Positions 48,788 to 59,133 of a DNA stretch of 64,000 bases are shown piece after piece; within the stretch, counting starts at the first letter, position 1; each line of letters starts with the position of its first letter. Made by a program: the position numbers and the translations under genes. The DNA comes from Epibacterium ulvae (GTDB lineage: Bacteria > Pseudomonadota > Alphaproteobacteria > Rhodobacterales > Rhodobacteraceae), in NCBI RefSeq assembly GCF_018678075.1, contig NZ_JAHHIR010000022.1:1-64000 (forward strand). Reading direction: 5' to 3'. The notes beneath the pieces are model-generated. The model ran no database searches and had not been told where the DNA came from. It worked only from the letters and a program-made list of their open reading frames with translations.

Positions 48788-49699
48788 CTACAGCGGGTTT
48801 CCGGCATAGGTTTTGTCACCCCGCTCGCGGGCAAGCCGGATTTGTTTTTGGCGCTCCCGGAACCGTGCTTTGTCGGCCTCGGTGGTCTCATGCGCGCATT
48901 GATGGCAGGATACGCCCAGCTCAAACTCGGGACGTTCCATATCTTCGGGCAGGATTGGGCGGCGACATCCATGGCACAACAGGTGCGGGCCTTCTTCCAG
49001 CCCGTGACCAACGGAAACACGATTGTCAAAGACGAAACACTCGCCCTGCCAGGTGCTTTGTTCGGCGGGTACTTCTTCCAAGTAACGCAGGATCCCGCCT
49101 TTTAGGTGGTAAACATCCTCGATCCCCTGACCCAACAGATAGTTGGTGGATTTTTCACAGCGGATGCCACCGGTACAGAACATCGCCACACGTTTGTTGT
49201 GAAACCGCGTCTGGTTCTCTTCCCACCAGGCCGGAAAATCGCCAAAGCTCACGGTCTTGGGATCCACCGCGCCTTCAAAGGTGCCAATGGCAACTTCGTA
49301 GTCGTTCCGAGTGTCAATCACCACAACATCGTCCTGCTGGATCAGGTCGTTCCAATCCTGCGGTTCGATGTAATTGCCGACACGTGCACGGGGATCAACA
49401 TCGGGTTGGCCCATGGTGACGATCTCTTTTTTCAACCGGACTTTCATCTTGCCAAAGGGCGGGTGGTCGCTGGTTGCTTCTTTCCATTCCAGGTCCGCAC
49501 AGCCGGGCAGCGCCTTGATATGGGCCAGAACGGCGTCGATACCCGCACGCGGACCAGCAATTGTCCCGTTGATACCTTCCTTAGCCAACAGGAGCGATCC
49601 TTTGACCTCCTGCGCAACGCACAGGTCCAGAAGCGCCGGTTTGATGTCGGCGGGGTCTTCAAAGCGGGTGAAGTGGTAGAGAGCAGCGATTGTGTACAT
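48788..49699 (-). CDS. trhO: tRNA uridine(34) hydroxylase TrhO (rhodanese-like)
   Basis: A 303-residue protein of the YceA/TrhO family, which makes 5-hydroxyuridine at tRNA position 34 using oxygen. It has an N-terminal acylphosphatase-like domain ('VKGSLLLAKEGINGTIAGPRAG'), a rhodanese domain with the active cysteine in 'AMFCTGGIRCEKSTNYL' and a C-terminal cysteine-rich segment ('LLCHGCRRPI', 'GVSCHQCAHETT') that may bind zinc. Monocistronic, sharing a terminator with gyrB. Confidence 0.92.
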   Translation of the reverse strand: MYTIAALYHFTRFEDPADIKPALLDLCVAQEVKGSLLLAKEGINGTIAGPRAGIDAVLAHIKALPGCADLEWKEATSDHPPFGKMKVRLKKEIVTMGQPDVDPRARVGNYIEPQDWNDLIQQDDVVVIDTRNDYEVAIGTFEGAVDPKTVSFGDFPAWWEENQTRFHNKRVAMFCTGGIRCEKSTNYLLGQGIEDVYHLKGGILRYLEEVPAEQSTWQGECFVFDNRVSVGHGLEEGPHLLCHGCRRPILPEDMERPEFELGVSCHQCAHETTEADKARFRERQKQIRLARERGDKTYAGNPL

Positions 49700-49897
49700 G
49701 TCCCGCCATTAAATCGCTCTGAGCCGTATTTCAAGCGCTACAAACACGGGTGATGCGCAGTATCCGGGTCAAATGTGTTCAGAAAATAACATATCTTACT
49801 TACATGATTTACGGTTGCGTGACGCAAGCAGGTCGGCGAAGATTCCTGTAGTGTTGCGATGTTTCACAGAAAATCTCTGAGGAGAGGAAAGCAGCCA

Positions 49898-50488
49898 ATG
49901 ACCGCAGCTCTGTTAGTTATCGATGTTCAAAACGACTTCTGCTCGGATGGCGCATTGGCCGTCCCGGAGGGAGAGGCCGTGGTCGCGCCGATCAATGCAC
50001 TGATGGAACAATATGATACGGTGATTTTGACGCAGGATTGGCATCCCGCCGGGCACCAGTCCTTTGCCAGCGCCCATCCCGGAAAAGCGCCGTTTGAGAC
50101 CACCGAACTGGCCTATGGGACACAGGTTTTGTGGCCCGATCACTGTGTGCAAGGCACAGATGGCGCGGCGTTTCATGGCGATCTGCGCACGGACGCCGAT
50201 CTGATCCTGCGCAAAGGCTTTCGCACGGCCATCGACAGCTATTCGGCGTTTTTTGAAAACGACCAAAAAACCGTGACGGTCCTGCATGGCTACCTTCAGG
50301 AACGCGGGATCTCGCGGCTCACACTTGTGGGTCTCGCAACGGATTTCTGTGTCGCCTTTTCCGCCCAGGATGCCGCGCGGCTTGGCTATGACGTCGCCGT
50401 TGATCTGAACGCTTGTCGCGCGATTGATCTGGATGGCGCGCTGGACGCGGCATTGACCAACATGCAATCCGCGGGGGTTTCATTGTAG
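49898..50488 (+). CDS. pncA: Nicotinamidase
   Basis: A 196-residue cysteine hydrolase that converts nicotinamide to nicotinate for NAD salvage. The catalytic Asp lies in 'LLVIDVQNDFCSDGALAVP', the metal-site region in 'TQDWHPAGHQSFAS', and the nucleophilic cysteine in 'VGLATDFCVAFSAQDA'. The ATG at 49898 is preceded by GGAGAGGAAA. It is the first gene of a pncA - histidine kinase - pncB run on one strand, 77 nt before the kinase gene. Confidence 0.94.
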   Translation: MTAALLVIDVQNDFCSDGALAVPEGEAVVAPINALMEQYDTVILTQDWHPAGHQSFASAHPGKAPFETTELAYGTQVLWPDHCVQGTDGAAFHGDLRTDADLILRKGFRTAIDSYSAFFENDQKTVTVLHGYLQERGISRLTLVGLATDFCVAFSAQDAARLGYDVAVDLNACRAIDLDGALDAALTNMQSAGVSL

Positions 50489-50565
50489 CGGGGCGTGATC
50501 AAAAGTAACGAGTAATAAATAGAATATTTATCTAATTCGGTCGCAAACTGAGGAAGATCCCAACG

Positions 50566-52863
50566 ATGACAGACGCAACTCGCCAGGTCGCCCAACATGA
50601 CAGACGATACAGCGCCGCCGGTTTGTTGCAACGTTACGCAGGCCACAAGGTAGACCATCTGAAAACACGCCTACTCTTCACGTGTGTGTGGTGCCTGTAC
50701 TTTGTCTACTACACCATCTACGAGGTTGCTCTGTATTGCTTCGCTTTGATCGTCGCCGGCGATCTGGTTGAGACGCTTTATATGAAGCGGATGCTGAACA
50801 CTCCGGTTGAGGAGTTGGATGAGCGACGCGCAAAGCGGATGAGTCTGATTGTGGGGTTGGTTGACTCCCTTTGTTACGCAGCTGCCGTCGGAATATTGGC
50901 CTATTACTGTACAGTAACCATGATGGAACATCATGTGCATTGGGAGCCGATCTCTTCGATGTATCTGCTGATGGGCGCAAGCGTCGCCTATATGATGTTC
51001 TACCCTTTGAACCCAATCCCGATTGCGGCCCGTGCGGCGGTAAATTTTGCGGTGGTGATGGCAATTTTTGTCGCCGGCCCACCTGAGGTTTTGCTGAGGG
51101 CAAGTGATCATCCGCTGGAAATCGTCGGGCTCGTCCTCTTTGGTCTCGTGACGATTTGGCAGGCGCGCCTGATGAAGGCTCGCCATGAACGGCGGCGCAA
51201 AACAGAGCTGAAACTGGTCACCCAGCAACGGGAACTGCAGGACGCCTATGCGAAAATGTACGCGCAACAGGTCGAAGCGCGCCGGCTGGCGCTGGTCGCA
51301 GAAACAGCTAACGACAGCGTCATGATTGTCGATCGCGAGCTCAAAATTACTTGGGTGAACGAGAGCTTCAGCCGCGTCACGGGTTACACCGAGCAAGAGG
51401 CTCTAGGCCATCGTCCCGGCGCTCTTTTGAATTGTCCTGAGACTGATATGCCAGCGGTCGATGCAATGAACGCAAAACTTCTGTCAGGTCAGCCGGTGCG
51501 CGCTGTCGTGTTGAGCCAACGAAAGGACGGGCAGCGAATTTGGCTTGAAGTCAGCCAGGTTCCAATGATGAACGGCTTGGGTCAAATGGAGAGTGTGATT
51601 TCCGTTGAGCGCGACATCACCGCCACCAAAGAGCATGAAGAAGAGCTAGAATGCGCACGCAAAGCAGCCGAAGAAGGCGCGCGCTCCAAAGCGGAATTTC
51701 TGGCGATCATGAGCCACGAAATCCGCACCCCGCTCAATGGTGTGATCGGCATGACGCAGCTGTTGGAACACACGCGGCTGGATGATGACCAGCGCAACTA
51801 TGCGGAAACCATTCACAGCTCTGCACGGTCTTTGCTAGCCTTGATCAATGACATTTTGGATCTGTCCAAAATGGAAGCCCGCGACGTGACCTTAACCCCG
51901 GTGAATTTTGACGTCCGCCGTTGTTTTGAAACGGCCATGACCATTCTGTCACCCTTGGCAGAGGAAAAGGGCATCGCTCTGACCTTGGACGTTGCGGAGG
52001 AGGTGCCCAAATATCTATGCGGCGATGATCGCCGGATCACCCAGATCCTCATGAACGTCGTGGGCAATGCGATTAAATTCACCAGCGACGGCGGCGTTCG
52101 CGTTGAAGTGGGTTGTATTGTTGAAAATGACACGCCGCACCTGTCCTTTGATATCTCTGATACCGGGATTGGCGTACCTGCCGAGGTCCAAGAACGCATT
52201 TTCGAACGTTTCTCACAAGCGGATGCAGCGACCTCCCGACGGTTTGGCGGCACGGGGCTTGGCCTCACAATTTCGCAACGTCTGGCTCAGGCGATGGGCG
52301 GCGAGATCACGATAACCTCGCAACCCGGGCATGGGTCCTGTTTTACCACAAAACTGATCCTCGCTGCAGGTGAGGAAACGACAGAGCCCGAGGACAGTGA
52401 AGCAAACCCGCAGGGCGCATTGTCGGATGTTCGGATCCTGGTGGCCGAAGACAATCAGGTGAACCGCGTGTTGGTGCAAAAGTTCCTCAAGGACAGCGGC
52501 GCCAAGCTTGGTTTTGCGGTCGACGGTGAACAAGCGATCGACATGGCCAAGGCGCTGGAGCCGGAGATTATCCTGATGGATCTTTCGATGCCAAATGTGA
52601 ACGGCCTGCAAGCCACGCGCGCCATTCGCGAATTGAACATCCCGCAACCCCATATCGTGGCTCTGACAGCAAACGCTTTCGAAGAAGACCGCGCCGCCTG
52701 TTTTGACGCTGGCATGGATGATTTCCTGTCCAAACCAGTGAGCCGCAAAGCGCTTTTGGCCAATTTGCAGGACGCGATCAAACAACGACGCACGGAAACT
52801 CCGGCACATTCACTTTACGATGCTACTGATGCTAGCCTAAGAACGGAGCGAAACAGTAGGTAA
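50566..52863 (+). CDS. Membrane-bound hybrid sensor histidine kinase
   Basis: A 765-residue kinase. The N-terminus has several membrane segments (about residues 35-200) without a large periplasmic loop, so it may sense a signal in or near the membrane. Then come a PAS domain (about 245-350: '[20 protein letters not shown]'), HisKA with the phosphorylated His384 in '[15 protein letters not shown]', HATPase ('[14 protein letters not shown]', 'DTGIGVP', '[14 protein letters not shown]') and a receiver domain with Asp672 in '[13 protein letters not shown]'. No output regulator or phosphotransfer gene is adjacent. It lies between pncA and pncB, 6 nt before pncB, so a role linked to NAD precursor salvage is possible but inferred from position only. 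Confidence 0.92.
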   Translation: MTDATRQVAQHDRRYSAAGLLQRYAGHKVDHLKTRLLFTCVWCLYFVYYTIYEVALYCFALIVAGDLVETLYMKRMLNTPVEELDERRAKRMSLIVGLVDSLCYAAAVGILAYYCTVTMMEHHVHWEPISSMYLLMGASVAYMMFYPLNPIPIAARAAVNFAVVMAIFVAGPPEVLLRASDHPLEIVGLVLFGLVTIWQARLMKARHERRRKTELKLVTQQRELQDAYAKMYAQQVEARRLALVAETANDSVMIVDRELKITWVNESFSRVTGYTEQEALGHRPGALLNCPETDMPAVDAMNAKLLSGQPVRAVVLSQRKDGQRIWLEVSQVPMMNGLGQMESVISVERDITATKEHEEELECARKAAEEGARSKAEFLAIMSHEIRTPLNGVIGMTQLLEHTRLDDDQRNYAETIHSSARSLLALINDILDLSKMEARDVTLTPVNFDVRRCFETAMTILSPLAEEKGIALTLDVAEEVPKYLCGDDRRITQILMNVVGNAIKFTSDGGVRVEVGCIVENDTPHLSFDISDTGIGVPAEVQERIFERFSQADAATSRRFGGTGLGLTISQRLAQAMGGEITITSQPGHGSCFTTKLILAAGEETTEPEDSEANPQGALSDVRILVAEDNQVNRVLVQKFLKDSGAKLGFAVDGEQAIDMAKALEPEIILMDLSMPNVNGLQATRAIRELNIPQPHIVALTANAFEEDRAACFDAGMDDFLSKPVSRKALLANLQDAIKQRRTETPAHSLYDATDASLRTERNSR

Positions 52864-52869
52864 GACGAC

Positions 52870-54162
52870 ATGTTGGACATCGCGACACGCGTATACAATC
52901 ACAAGTGGAAGATTGACCCGATTGTCCGCTCATTGATCGACACGGATTTCTATAAGCTGCTGATGTGTCAGTCGGTGTTTCGCAACCGTCCAAACACCCA
53001 TGTCAAATTCTCTCTGATTAACCGATCCACCGATGTGCCCTTGGCCGAACTGATCGACGAGGGTGAATTGCGCGAGCAATTGGACCACATCCGCTCGCTC
53101 TCCCTGTCCCGCGGAGAAAGCACCTGGCTGCGCGGTAACATGTTCTATGGCAAACGCCAGATGTTCCGATCCGATTTCATGGAATGGTTCGAAAACCTGC
53201 GCCTGCCGCCCTATCATCTGGAACGCAAAGGCGATCAATACGAGCTGACCTTTGAAGGCAAATGGCACGAGGTCATGCTGTGGGAAATCCCGGCCTTGGC
53301 GGTTTTGATGGAACTGCGGTCGCGCGCCGTCATAAACGAGATGGGTCGGTTCGAACTGCAGGTTCTTTATGCACGCGCAATGACCCGCGTGTGGGAAAAA
53401 ATTGAACGCCTGCGCGAGGTTCGGGATCTGTCGATTGCCGATTTCGGCACCCGGCGGCGGCATGGGTTCCTGTGGCAGGACTGGTGCGTCCAAGCCATGA
53501 TCGAGGGTCTCGGCTCACGCTTTACCGGAACATCCAACTGTTTGATCGCGATGCGGCGCGAGGTTGAGGCGATCGGCACCAACGCCCACGAGCTGCCCAT
53601 GGTCTATTCCGCATTGGCGGAAAATGACGCCGATCTGGCTCAGGCCCCCTATGACGTCCTGTCGGATTGGCATGACGAACACGAAGGCAACCTGCGCATT
53701 CTGTTGCCCGACACCTATGGATCCCAAGGGTTCCTGGACCGCGCACCCGATTGGCTGGCAGGCTGGACCGGTATTCGCATCGACAGCGGCGATCCGGCCA
53801 CCGGTGCCGAAAGCGCGATCCAATGGTGGCAGTCACGCGGCGAAGATCCATCGTCCAAACGGGTGATCTTTTCCGACGGTTTGGACGTTGGCAAAATGGA
53901 AGACTTGCAGGCGCAATTTGCAGGCCGGGTGCAGATCTCCTTTGGGTGGGGCACCCTGTTGACCAATGATTTCCGCGATTTGGTCCCCAACGACCGGCTC
54001 GCACCATTCTCATTGGTGTGCAAAGCGGTCTCGGCCAATGGAAAACCAACGGTCAAGCTCTCCGACAACCCGGAAAAAGCCATGGGCCCCGCAGAAGAGA
54101 TCGCACGTTACAAACGGGTCTTTAAGGTCGGCGTGCAGGAAAGCATCGATGTCATTGTCTGA
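52870..54162 (+). CDS. pncB: Nicotinate phosphoribosyltransferase
   Basis: A 430-residue enzyme that makes nicotinate mononucleotide from nicotinate and PRPP, the step after PncA. 'LIDTDFYKLLMCQSVFRN', 'DFGTRRRHGFLWQ', the conserved histidine in 'IGTNAHELPM' and 'IRIDSGDPATGA' are characteristic; the histidine is phosphorylated in relatives. It starts 6 nt after the kinase gene stop, so both are on one message. Confidence 0.95.
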   Translation: MLDIATRVYNHKWKIDPIVRSLIDTDFYKLLMCQSVFRNRPNTHVKFSLINRSTDVPLAELIDEGELREQLDHIRSLSLSRGESTWLRGNMFYGKRQMFRSDFMEWFENLRLPPYHLERKGDQYELTFEGKWHEVMLWEIPALAVLMELRSRAVINEMGRFELQVLYARAMTRVWEKIERLREVRDLSIADFGTRRRHGFLWQDWCVQAMIEGLGSRFTGTSNCLIAMRREVEAIGTNAHELPMVYSALAENDADLAQAPYDVLSDWHDEHEGNLRILLPDTYGSQGFLDRAPDWLAGWTGIRIDSGDPATGAESAIQWWQSRGEDPSSKRVIFSDGLDVGKMEDLQAQFAGRVQISFGWGTLLTNDFRDLVPNDRLAPFSLVCKAVSANGKPTVKLSDNPEKAMGPAEEIARYKRVFKVGVQESIDVIV

Positions 54163-54191
54163 CCACCGATCCAGCCCCGCGCCAGGTGGGG

Positions 54192-54716
54192 TTAGTTGGC
54201 ACTCACCCAGAAGTTAAAGCTCTTGCTCTGACAGGCAGTAAACGGCGCGCCGGTCTTCACCTTGGCCACATTTGGCATTGAGCTAAGGCAGGTGCCCCAA
54301 AACGCCGCCGCATCCGGAGAGGCGCTGGACACCCCCATCCGCCATTGACCGGGAAACCGGGTCAAAAGCTGCGTCGCTGCGGCTCTGCCAAAGCCGTATC
54401 GTCGAAATTGTGGAAAGATGGTGAAATCAGACAGCTCCGCTTGCCCCTCCGGCAGCAACAGGACAATGGCAAACCCCAGATCAGCCTGCCCATTGCGCAG
54501 CCAGAAACTGCGGTGGTCTTGCCGGTTCAGAACACGGCGCGATTTCTTGATCACGTCTTGGTCCGCGGAAGGTGCAATCTCCATCAGATACCGGGCAATT
54601 ACCGGCAAAAACCGCGGCTGTTCTTCCGGCGCGATGGGGTGCAGATCAACCCCGTGATCCTGCCCGAATACCGGCCCGGTTGGCGATGTGTTATACATCG
54701 GTGTCACCAATCTCAT
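54192..54716 (-). CDS. GNAT-family N-acetyltransferase
   Basis: A 174-residue acetyltransferase-like protein. The CoA-binding motif is recognisable as 'LSDFTIFPQFRRYGFGRAAATQLL' (about residues 97-120), followed by a less typical C-terminal half ('WRMGVSSASPDAAAFWGTCL'). It is convergent with pncB and divergent from the deacetylase gene. Its substrate is unknown. Confidence 0.72.
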   Translation of the reverse strand: MRLVTPMYNTSPTGPVFGQDHGVDLHPIAPEEQPRFLPVIARYLMEIAPSADQDVIKKSRRVLNRQDHRSFWLRNGQADLGFAIVLLLPEGQAELSDFTIFPQFRRYGFGRAAATQLLTRFPGQWRMGVSSASPDAAAFWGTCLSSMPNVAKVKTGAPFTACQSKSFNFWVSAN

Positions 54717-54821
54717 CTGTTTTGCCCGATTCTGTTGGCATTCAATGACCGTGGATCAAATTCTTTAATCCTGAATTTAATTGTCATTTGGATCTGTCCG
54801 ACTTCGCGATAGATCTGCTTT

Positions 54822-55940
54822 ATGCTTCAACGCCCGCATTTCATCGGCCACGACATTTATCGCCTTTCCAGCTATGGCACGTCGCATCCGCTCAGGGTGC
54901 CGCGTGTTTCATCCGTTATGGATCTGTCCCGCGCCTTGGGGTGGCTCGATCCGGATGTGTTTATCCGCTCGCCACGGGCAAAACCGGCCGCATTGCGCCA
55001 ATGGCATGATCCCGATTACGTCACCGCGTTATTAGAGGCGGAGAAGTCACAAATCGTCTCTCCCCAGATATGTGCGCGCCATCATCTGGGCACCCATTCA
55101 AACCCGGTCTTCACCGAGATGTATCGCCGCCCTGCAACCTCGGCTGGAGCCTCCATCCTGGCCGGAGAGCTTTTGGCAAAGGGCGGGCAAATCTATGCAC
55201 CTGCTGGCGGTACCCATCACGGAATGCCAGACCGGGCGAACGGGTTTTGCTATCTCAATGACCCGGTGCTGGGCATGTTGTCGCTGCGCCACAACGGGGT
55301 GCGGCGGATCGTATATCTGGACATCGACGCCCATCATCCCGACGGGGTGGAGGTCGGGTTTCGGGGCGATCCGGATGTGTTGATGATCTCCATCCACGAG
55401 GAAAACCTTTGGCCGCGCACTGGCGGGCTTGAGGAAACCGCAGGCGGTTCAGCCGTCAACCTGCCGGTGCCGCGTGGTTTCAACGACAGCGAAATGGCCT
55501 TGGCGCGTGAGGCTTTGGTGCTGCCGTTGATAGAACGGTTTGAACCGGATGCGATTGTCCTGCAATGCGGCGCTGATGCTGTGGTCGAGGATCCATTGGC
55601 GCATCTGGCCCTGTCGAACAACGCCCACTGGGATGTATTGCGCAGCCTCATGGGTAAAGCGCCCCGTTTGCTGGTTCTGGGCGGCGGCGGCTATAATCCG
55701 TGGTCCGTTGCGCGCCTTTGGACCGGGATCTGGGGGGTGTTGAACGGATTTCAGATCCCCAGCCTGTTGCCGGAATCCGCTCAAAAGGTCTTGCGAAGTT
55801 TGCGTTTTGACGGTCATCGCCTGGGCCGTAACCCGCCTGAACATTGGTTCACAACCCTACAGGACGCGCCGCGCGATGGTCCCATACGTGCCGAAATCAC
55901 CGAACGTATTGCCCATCTTCGGGCCGTGCGTGGGCTGTGA
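54822..55940 (+). CDS. Histone deacetylase / AcuC-like deacetylase
   Basis: A 372-residue arginase-deacetylase-fold protein. Class I-type motifs are present: 'PAGGTHHGMPDRANGFCYLND' with the catalytic His pair (split by one residue change), zinc ligands in 'LDIDAHHPDGVEVGF' and 'LQCGADAVVEDPLAHL', and the catalytic Tyr in 'VLGGGGYNPW'. Bacterial relatives include AcuC, which deacetylates acetyl-CoA synthetase, and polyamine deacetylases. The target is not evident; given the polyamine genes elsewhere in the window, acetylpolyamines are conceivable but not supported by linkage. Confidence 0.85.
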   Translation: MLQRPHFIGHDIYRLSSYGTSHPLRVPRVSSVMDLSRALGWLDPDVFIRSPRAKPAALRQWHDPDYVTALLEAEKSQIVSPQICARHHLGTHSNPVFTEMYRRPATSAGASILAGELLAKGGQIYAPAGGTHHGMPDRANGFCYLNDPVLGMLSLRHNGVRRIVYLDIDAHHPDGVEVGFRGDPDVLMISIHEENLWPRTGGLEETAGGSAVNLPVPRGFNDSEMALAREALVLPLIERFEPDAIVLQCGADAVVEDPLAHLALSNNAHWDVLRSLMGKAPRLLVLGGGGYNPWSVARLWTGIWGVLNGFQIPSLLPESAQKVLRSLRFDGHRLGRNPPEHWFTTLQDAPRDGPIRAEITERIAHLRAVRGL

Positions 55941-55992
55941 AAATGCAGAAACCCTGCCGAAATTATCCTCCGGGTATTTCTACGGTATCTGT

Positions 55993-56006
55993 GATCCACG
56001 TGGATC
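55993..56006. promoter_or_regulatory. 14-bp perfect palindrome upstream of panB
   Basis: GATCCACGTGGATC lies 53 bp after the deacetylase stop and 188 bp before panB. There is no U-run, so it looks more like a protein-binding site than a terminator. Confidence 0.4.
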
Positions 56007-56193
56007 GAAACCGACTGCTTGACCCACGGGATCAAAGAAACACTATGAAAATAAACAACTTTCTTGAAATGGCGTAAATTCGCCTTTGAAAATACGTCCC
56101 GCCGCGCTGCAGACGTCGCGACGTTCAGGCCACTGGCAATATCCGCGCGAAATTGATAGGTCACGCCAACCGCAGCCGCCTGGAGGACCGCCA

Positions 56194-57051
56194 ATGAGCG
56201 CGACGGCCCGAAAATCAGCTCCGAATGCCGAGGACATTCGAGCGCGCAAAGGGGGAGGCCCCCTTGTGAGCTTGACCGCCTATACCACGCCAATGGCGCG
56301 TTTCATGGACGCCCATTGCGACATCGTTTTGGTCGGCGACAGCGTCGGGATGGTGCTGCACGGCATGGCCTCAACTTTGTCGGTCACGATGGAAATGATG
56401 ATCATGCATGGCCAGGCTGTGGCCCGTGGGTTGAGCAGCGCGATGATGGTCATCGACATGCCTTTTGCCTCGTATGAGGAAGGCCCGGCGCTGGCCTTCC
56501 GAAACGCCGCACGGCTGATGAATGAAACCGGTGCTGCGGCCGTCAAGCTTGAAGGCGGGGTCGAGATGGAAGAGACCATCCGCTTCCTCGTCAAACGCGG
56601 CATTCCGGTGATGGCGCATATCGGCCTGACGCCGCAGTCCGTCAATACGCTGGGCGGCTACAAGGTTCAGGGCCGTGATGACGCCGCCGATCAGATCATG
56701 GCCGATGCCAAAGCGATCGAACGGGCCGGCGCGTTTTCCGTTGTTCTGGAAAAAGTGCCCGCGTCCCTTGCGGATCGCATAACGGCTGAGATTTCGGTGC
56801 CAACTATCGGCATTGGCGCATCCGCAGGCTGCGATGGGCAGATCCTAGTGGTGGACGACATGCTTGGCTTTTTCACCGCCTTCAAGCCCAAATTCGTAAA
56901 ACGCTTTGCGGACCTTGGCGACGCGGCCGAGGCTGCAATTGCCGAATACGCCGCCGAAGTCCGCGCGCGAAGCTTTCCCGCGCCGGAACATGTGTTTGCC
57001 GATCAGGCTCCTGCGAAAAAGGGCACTGCGAACAAGGGCACTGGCAAATGA
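56194..57051 (+). CDS. panB: 3-methyl-2-oxobutanoate hydroxymethyltransferase
   Basis: A 285-residue enzyme that transfers a hydroxymethyl group from methylene-tetrahydrofolate to ketoisovalerate, giving ketopantoate for pantothenate and CoA. '[30 protein letters not shown]', '[13 protein letters not shown]' and '[21 protein letters not shown]' are typical (shown across separate segments). The ATG at 56194 has TGGAGGA upstream. The C-terminus carries a short lysine/glycine-rich extension. It overlaps panC by four bases (ATGA). Confidence 0.95.
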   Translation: MSATARKSAPNAEDIRARKGGGPLVSLTAYTTPMARFMDAHCDIVLVGDSVGMVLHGMASTLSVTMEMMIMHGQAVARGLSSAMMVIDMPFASYEEGPALAFRNAARLMNETGAAAVKLEGGVEMEETIRFLVKRGIPVMAHIGLTPQSVNTLGGYKVQGRDDAADQIMADAKAIERAGAFSVVLEKVPASLADRITAEISVPTIGIGASAGCDGQILVVDDMLGFFTAFKPKFVKRFADLGDAAEAAIAEYAAEVRARSFPAPEHVFADQAPAKKGTANKGTGK

Positions 57052-57896
57052 GCGCACCGATTGTGCGCGCGCTGTCCGATCTCCGCGCGCAACACAAAAC
57101 CTGGATCCTTGCTGGGGAAACCGTTGGTGTGGTGCCAACCATGGGCGCGCTGCACGATGGGCATCTGTCGCTGGTCAAAGCCGCCAAAGCCGCCTGCGAC
57201 CGGGCCATTGTCACCATCTTTGTGAACCCGAAACAGTTCAACAACCCCGAAGATCTGGCCAAATACCCGCGCACCGAACAAAGCGACGCGGAAAAGCTAG
57301 CACCTTATGACGTCGACGCGGTTTTTGTGCCGGAAGCGGATGAAATCTACCCCGATGGCTATGCCACCACGGTGTCCGTCAGCGGTGTGAGCGACGTGTT
57401 GGAAGGCGCTTTTCGTCCCGGCCATTTCGACGGCGTGTCTACCATAGTTGCCAAACTCTTTTTGATGACCGGCGCACAACGGGCCTTCTTTGGCGAAAAA
57501 GACTATCAACAGCTGATGTTGGTGCGCTGCATGGCGCGCGATCTGAACATCCCGATTGACGTGATCGGCTGCCCTACCGTGCGCGAGGCGTCAGGCCTGG
57601 CTATGTCATCGCGCAATATGCGCTTGTCAGCGGAAGCAAAGGCGCGCGCCGCCAAATTGTATGAGCTGATGACAAAGGCTGCCACGCAACTGGAACGGGG
57701 TCAGGACTGGACCGTTTTGCAGCAAGCCGCGCTGGACCAGCTGGCCGCCGCCGGTTTTGGAGAGGTCGAATATTTCGACCTGCGCTGCGCACAAACCCTC
57801 CAACCGGTGACCGATACCGCCAAACCCGCGCGCCTGTTGGCCGCCGTTTGGCTGGATGGGGTGCGTTTGATCGACAATATCGCGGTCACTCGCTAA
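57048..57896 (+). CDS. panC: Pantothenate synthetase
   Basis: A 282-residue ligase that joins pantoate and beta-alanine using ATP. '[19 protein letters not shown]' contains the nucleotide-binding HxGH region, '[20 protein letters not shown]' and '[17 protein letters not shown]' follow, and '[20 protein letters not shown]' and '[16 protein letters not shown]' complete the family motifs. It is translationally coupled to panB. Confidence 0.96.
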   Translation: MSAPIVRALSDLRAQHKTWILAGETVGVVPTMGALHDGHLSLVKAAKAACDRAIVTIFVNPKQFNNPEDLAKYPRTEQSDAEKLAPYDVDAVFVPEADEIYPDGYATTVSVSGVSDVLEGAFRPGHFDGVSTIVAKLFLMTGAQRAFFGEKDYQQLMLVRCMARDLNIPIDVIGCPTVREASGLAMSSRNMRLSAEAKARAAKLYELMTKAATQLERGQDWTVLQQAALDQLAAAGFGEVEYFDLRCAQTLQPVTDTAKPARLLAAVWLDGVRLIDNIAVTR

Positions 57897-57910
57897 CCGC
57901 CTGTCAGGGC

Positions 57911-58441
57911 TCAGATTTGCAAGTCCGGTCCAAAGATCACATCGGCATAATCCGCCAGATAGATCTTCAGCCAGGGGGTAAACCGTTCCGGGTGGCGGAC
58001 CACTTCGGCCTGTAGATCGTGATAATCCACCCAGCGGGTTTCCATGACCTCATCCGGATTGATCTTGACCTGGATCGGGCGATGCGCGTGGGCCAGAAAC
58101 ACGTCGACCTCTTCATGTTCGATCATGCCGCTGCCAACATCCGCGCGGTATTCCAACCGGTGGCGAAATTCCGGATACAACCCGCCAATGCCCAGCTCTT
58201 CGCGCAGACGGCGCATTGCACAGGCCACGGGTTCTTCGTTCCAATTGGGATGGGTGCAGCAGCTGTTCGCCCACAAACCCGGCGTGTGATATTTGGCCAT
58301 CGCCCGGCGCTGCATCAGGATACGACCGGACTGCACCACAAACACCGATACCGCCTTGTGGCGCAGACCCTGTTCATGGGCTGCGATCTTTTCCACCGGT
58401 TGCAACTTTCCATTTACCCAAGCTGGGATGACATGGCTCAT
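57911..58441 (-). CDS. idi: Isopentenyl-diphosphate delta-isomerase, type I
   Basis: A 176-residue Nudix-fold enzyme that interconverts isopentenyl and dimethylallyl diphosphates. The active-site cysteine region is 'LWANSCCTHPNWNEEP', the Nudix-like helix 'CAMRRLREELGI', and the second metal/acid region 'EHEEVDVFLAH'. The ATG at 58441 (MSHVIPAWV) fits the family; the frame is open 26 codons further upstream. Convergent with panC. Confidence 0.92.
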   Translation of the reverse strand: MSHVIPAWVNGKLQPVEKIAAHEQGLRHKAVSVFVVQSGRILMQRRAMAKYHTPGLWANSCCTHPNWNEEPVACAMRRLREELGIGGLYPEFRHRLEYRADVGSGMIEHEEVDVFLAHAHRPIQVKINPDEVMETRWVDYHDLQAEVVRHPERFTPWLKIYLADYADVIFGPDLQI

Positions 58442-58529
58442 GAGAGGGTCAGGTCCAGAACATTTTGCACAGGCCAACGGGGCCGAATGAGACAGATAGG
58501 TTAACAGGCGAACATCCATTCTGGCACAA

Positions 58530-58560
58530 GAAAAGCCGCGGCCAGTGGTCGCGGCTTATG
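58530..58560 (-). terminator. Rho-independent terminator after the cytochrome c gene
   Basis: On the minus strand AAGCCGCG-9 nt-CGCGGCTT ends in TTCTT, about 50 nt past the cytochrome stop. Confidence 0.75.
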
Positions 58561-58607
58561 TGTGATAGGTTTTGACCGCTGCCAAATGCACCGGCGATCC
58601 GCACAGA

Positions 58608-59021
58608 TTACTCTGCGGCGACGCTCTCCAAATAGGCATAGATGTCCTCGGCACCTTTTTTCAGGCGGAACGACATCTTGGATTTGGCTTTGGAATCTCC
58701 GGTTGCTTCCTTGAGGAAGGCAGTCGGGTCGGCGGTATACGTGGCAAAGCTTTCAGCGTCCCAAACGGCGCCTGCTTCACCAGCGGCAACAATGGATTTG
58801 CCGTATTTGTAGCCCGCCACGGTGCCCAGGGTTTTCCCTGCAATACCGTACAGATTGGGCCCGGTCCTGCCACCTTTTACAATCGTCTCACCTGCATCGG
58901 ACACGACCATGTGGCAGGCTTTGCACTTCTTAAAGCCCTTCTCGCCCGCTTCAATGTCCCCGGCAGCAAAGGCAGGGGCGGCTAGCATGATCATTCCAGC
59001 GATTGTCAAAATTCGTTTCAT
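58608..59021 (-). CDS. Cytochrome c (c2/c550-like)
   Basis: A 137-residue periplasmic electron carrier. The signal peptide ends 'LAAPAFA-AGDIEAG'. The haem-binding motif is 'CKACH' in 'GFKKCKACHMVV', and the axial methionine is probably in 'KSKMSFRLKK'. 'GPNLYGIAGKTLGTVAGYKYG' is typical of class I cytochromes c2. It could carry electrons between the bc1 complex and an oxidase or photosynthetic reaction centre; no photosynthesis genes are in the window. The ATG at 59021 gives a normal signal peptide. Confidence 0.9.
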   Translation of the reverse strand: MKRILTIAGMIMLAAPAFAAGDIEAGEKGFKKCKACHMVVSDAGETIVKGGRTGPNLYGIAGKTLGTVAGYKYGKSIVAAGEAGAVWDAESFATYTADPTAFLKEATGDSKAKSKMSFRLKKGAEDIYAYLESVAAE

Positions 59022-59133
59022 TTCAGCTTGCTCCAGTAAATCCGGCTGCAATCTTTAAGATCTTCTGCCCCCCTAGAGTCAACGCGACGATGGTCGCGAA
59101 AGTGTCGCACTGGCCGGATCGGGACAATCTGTC

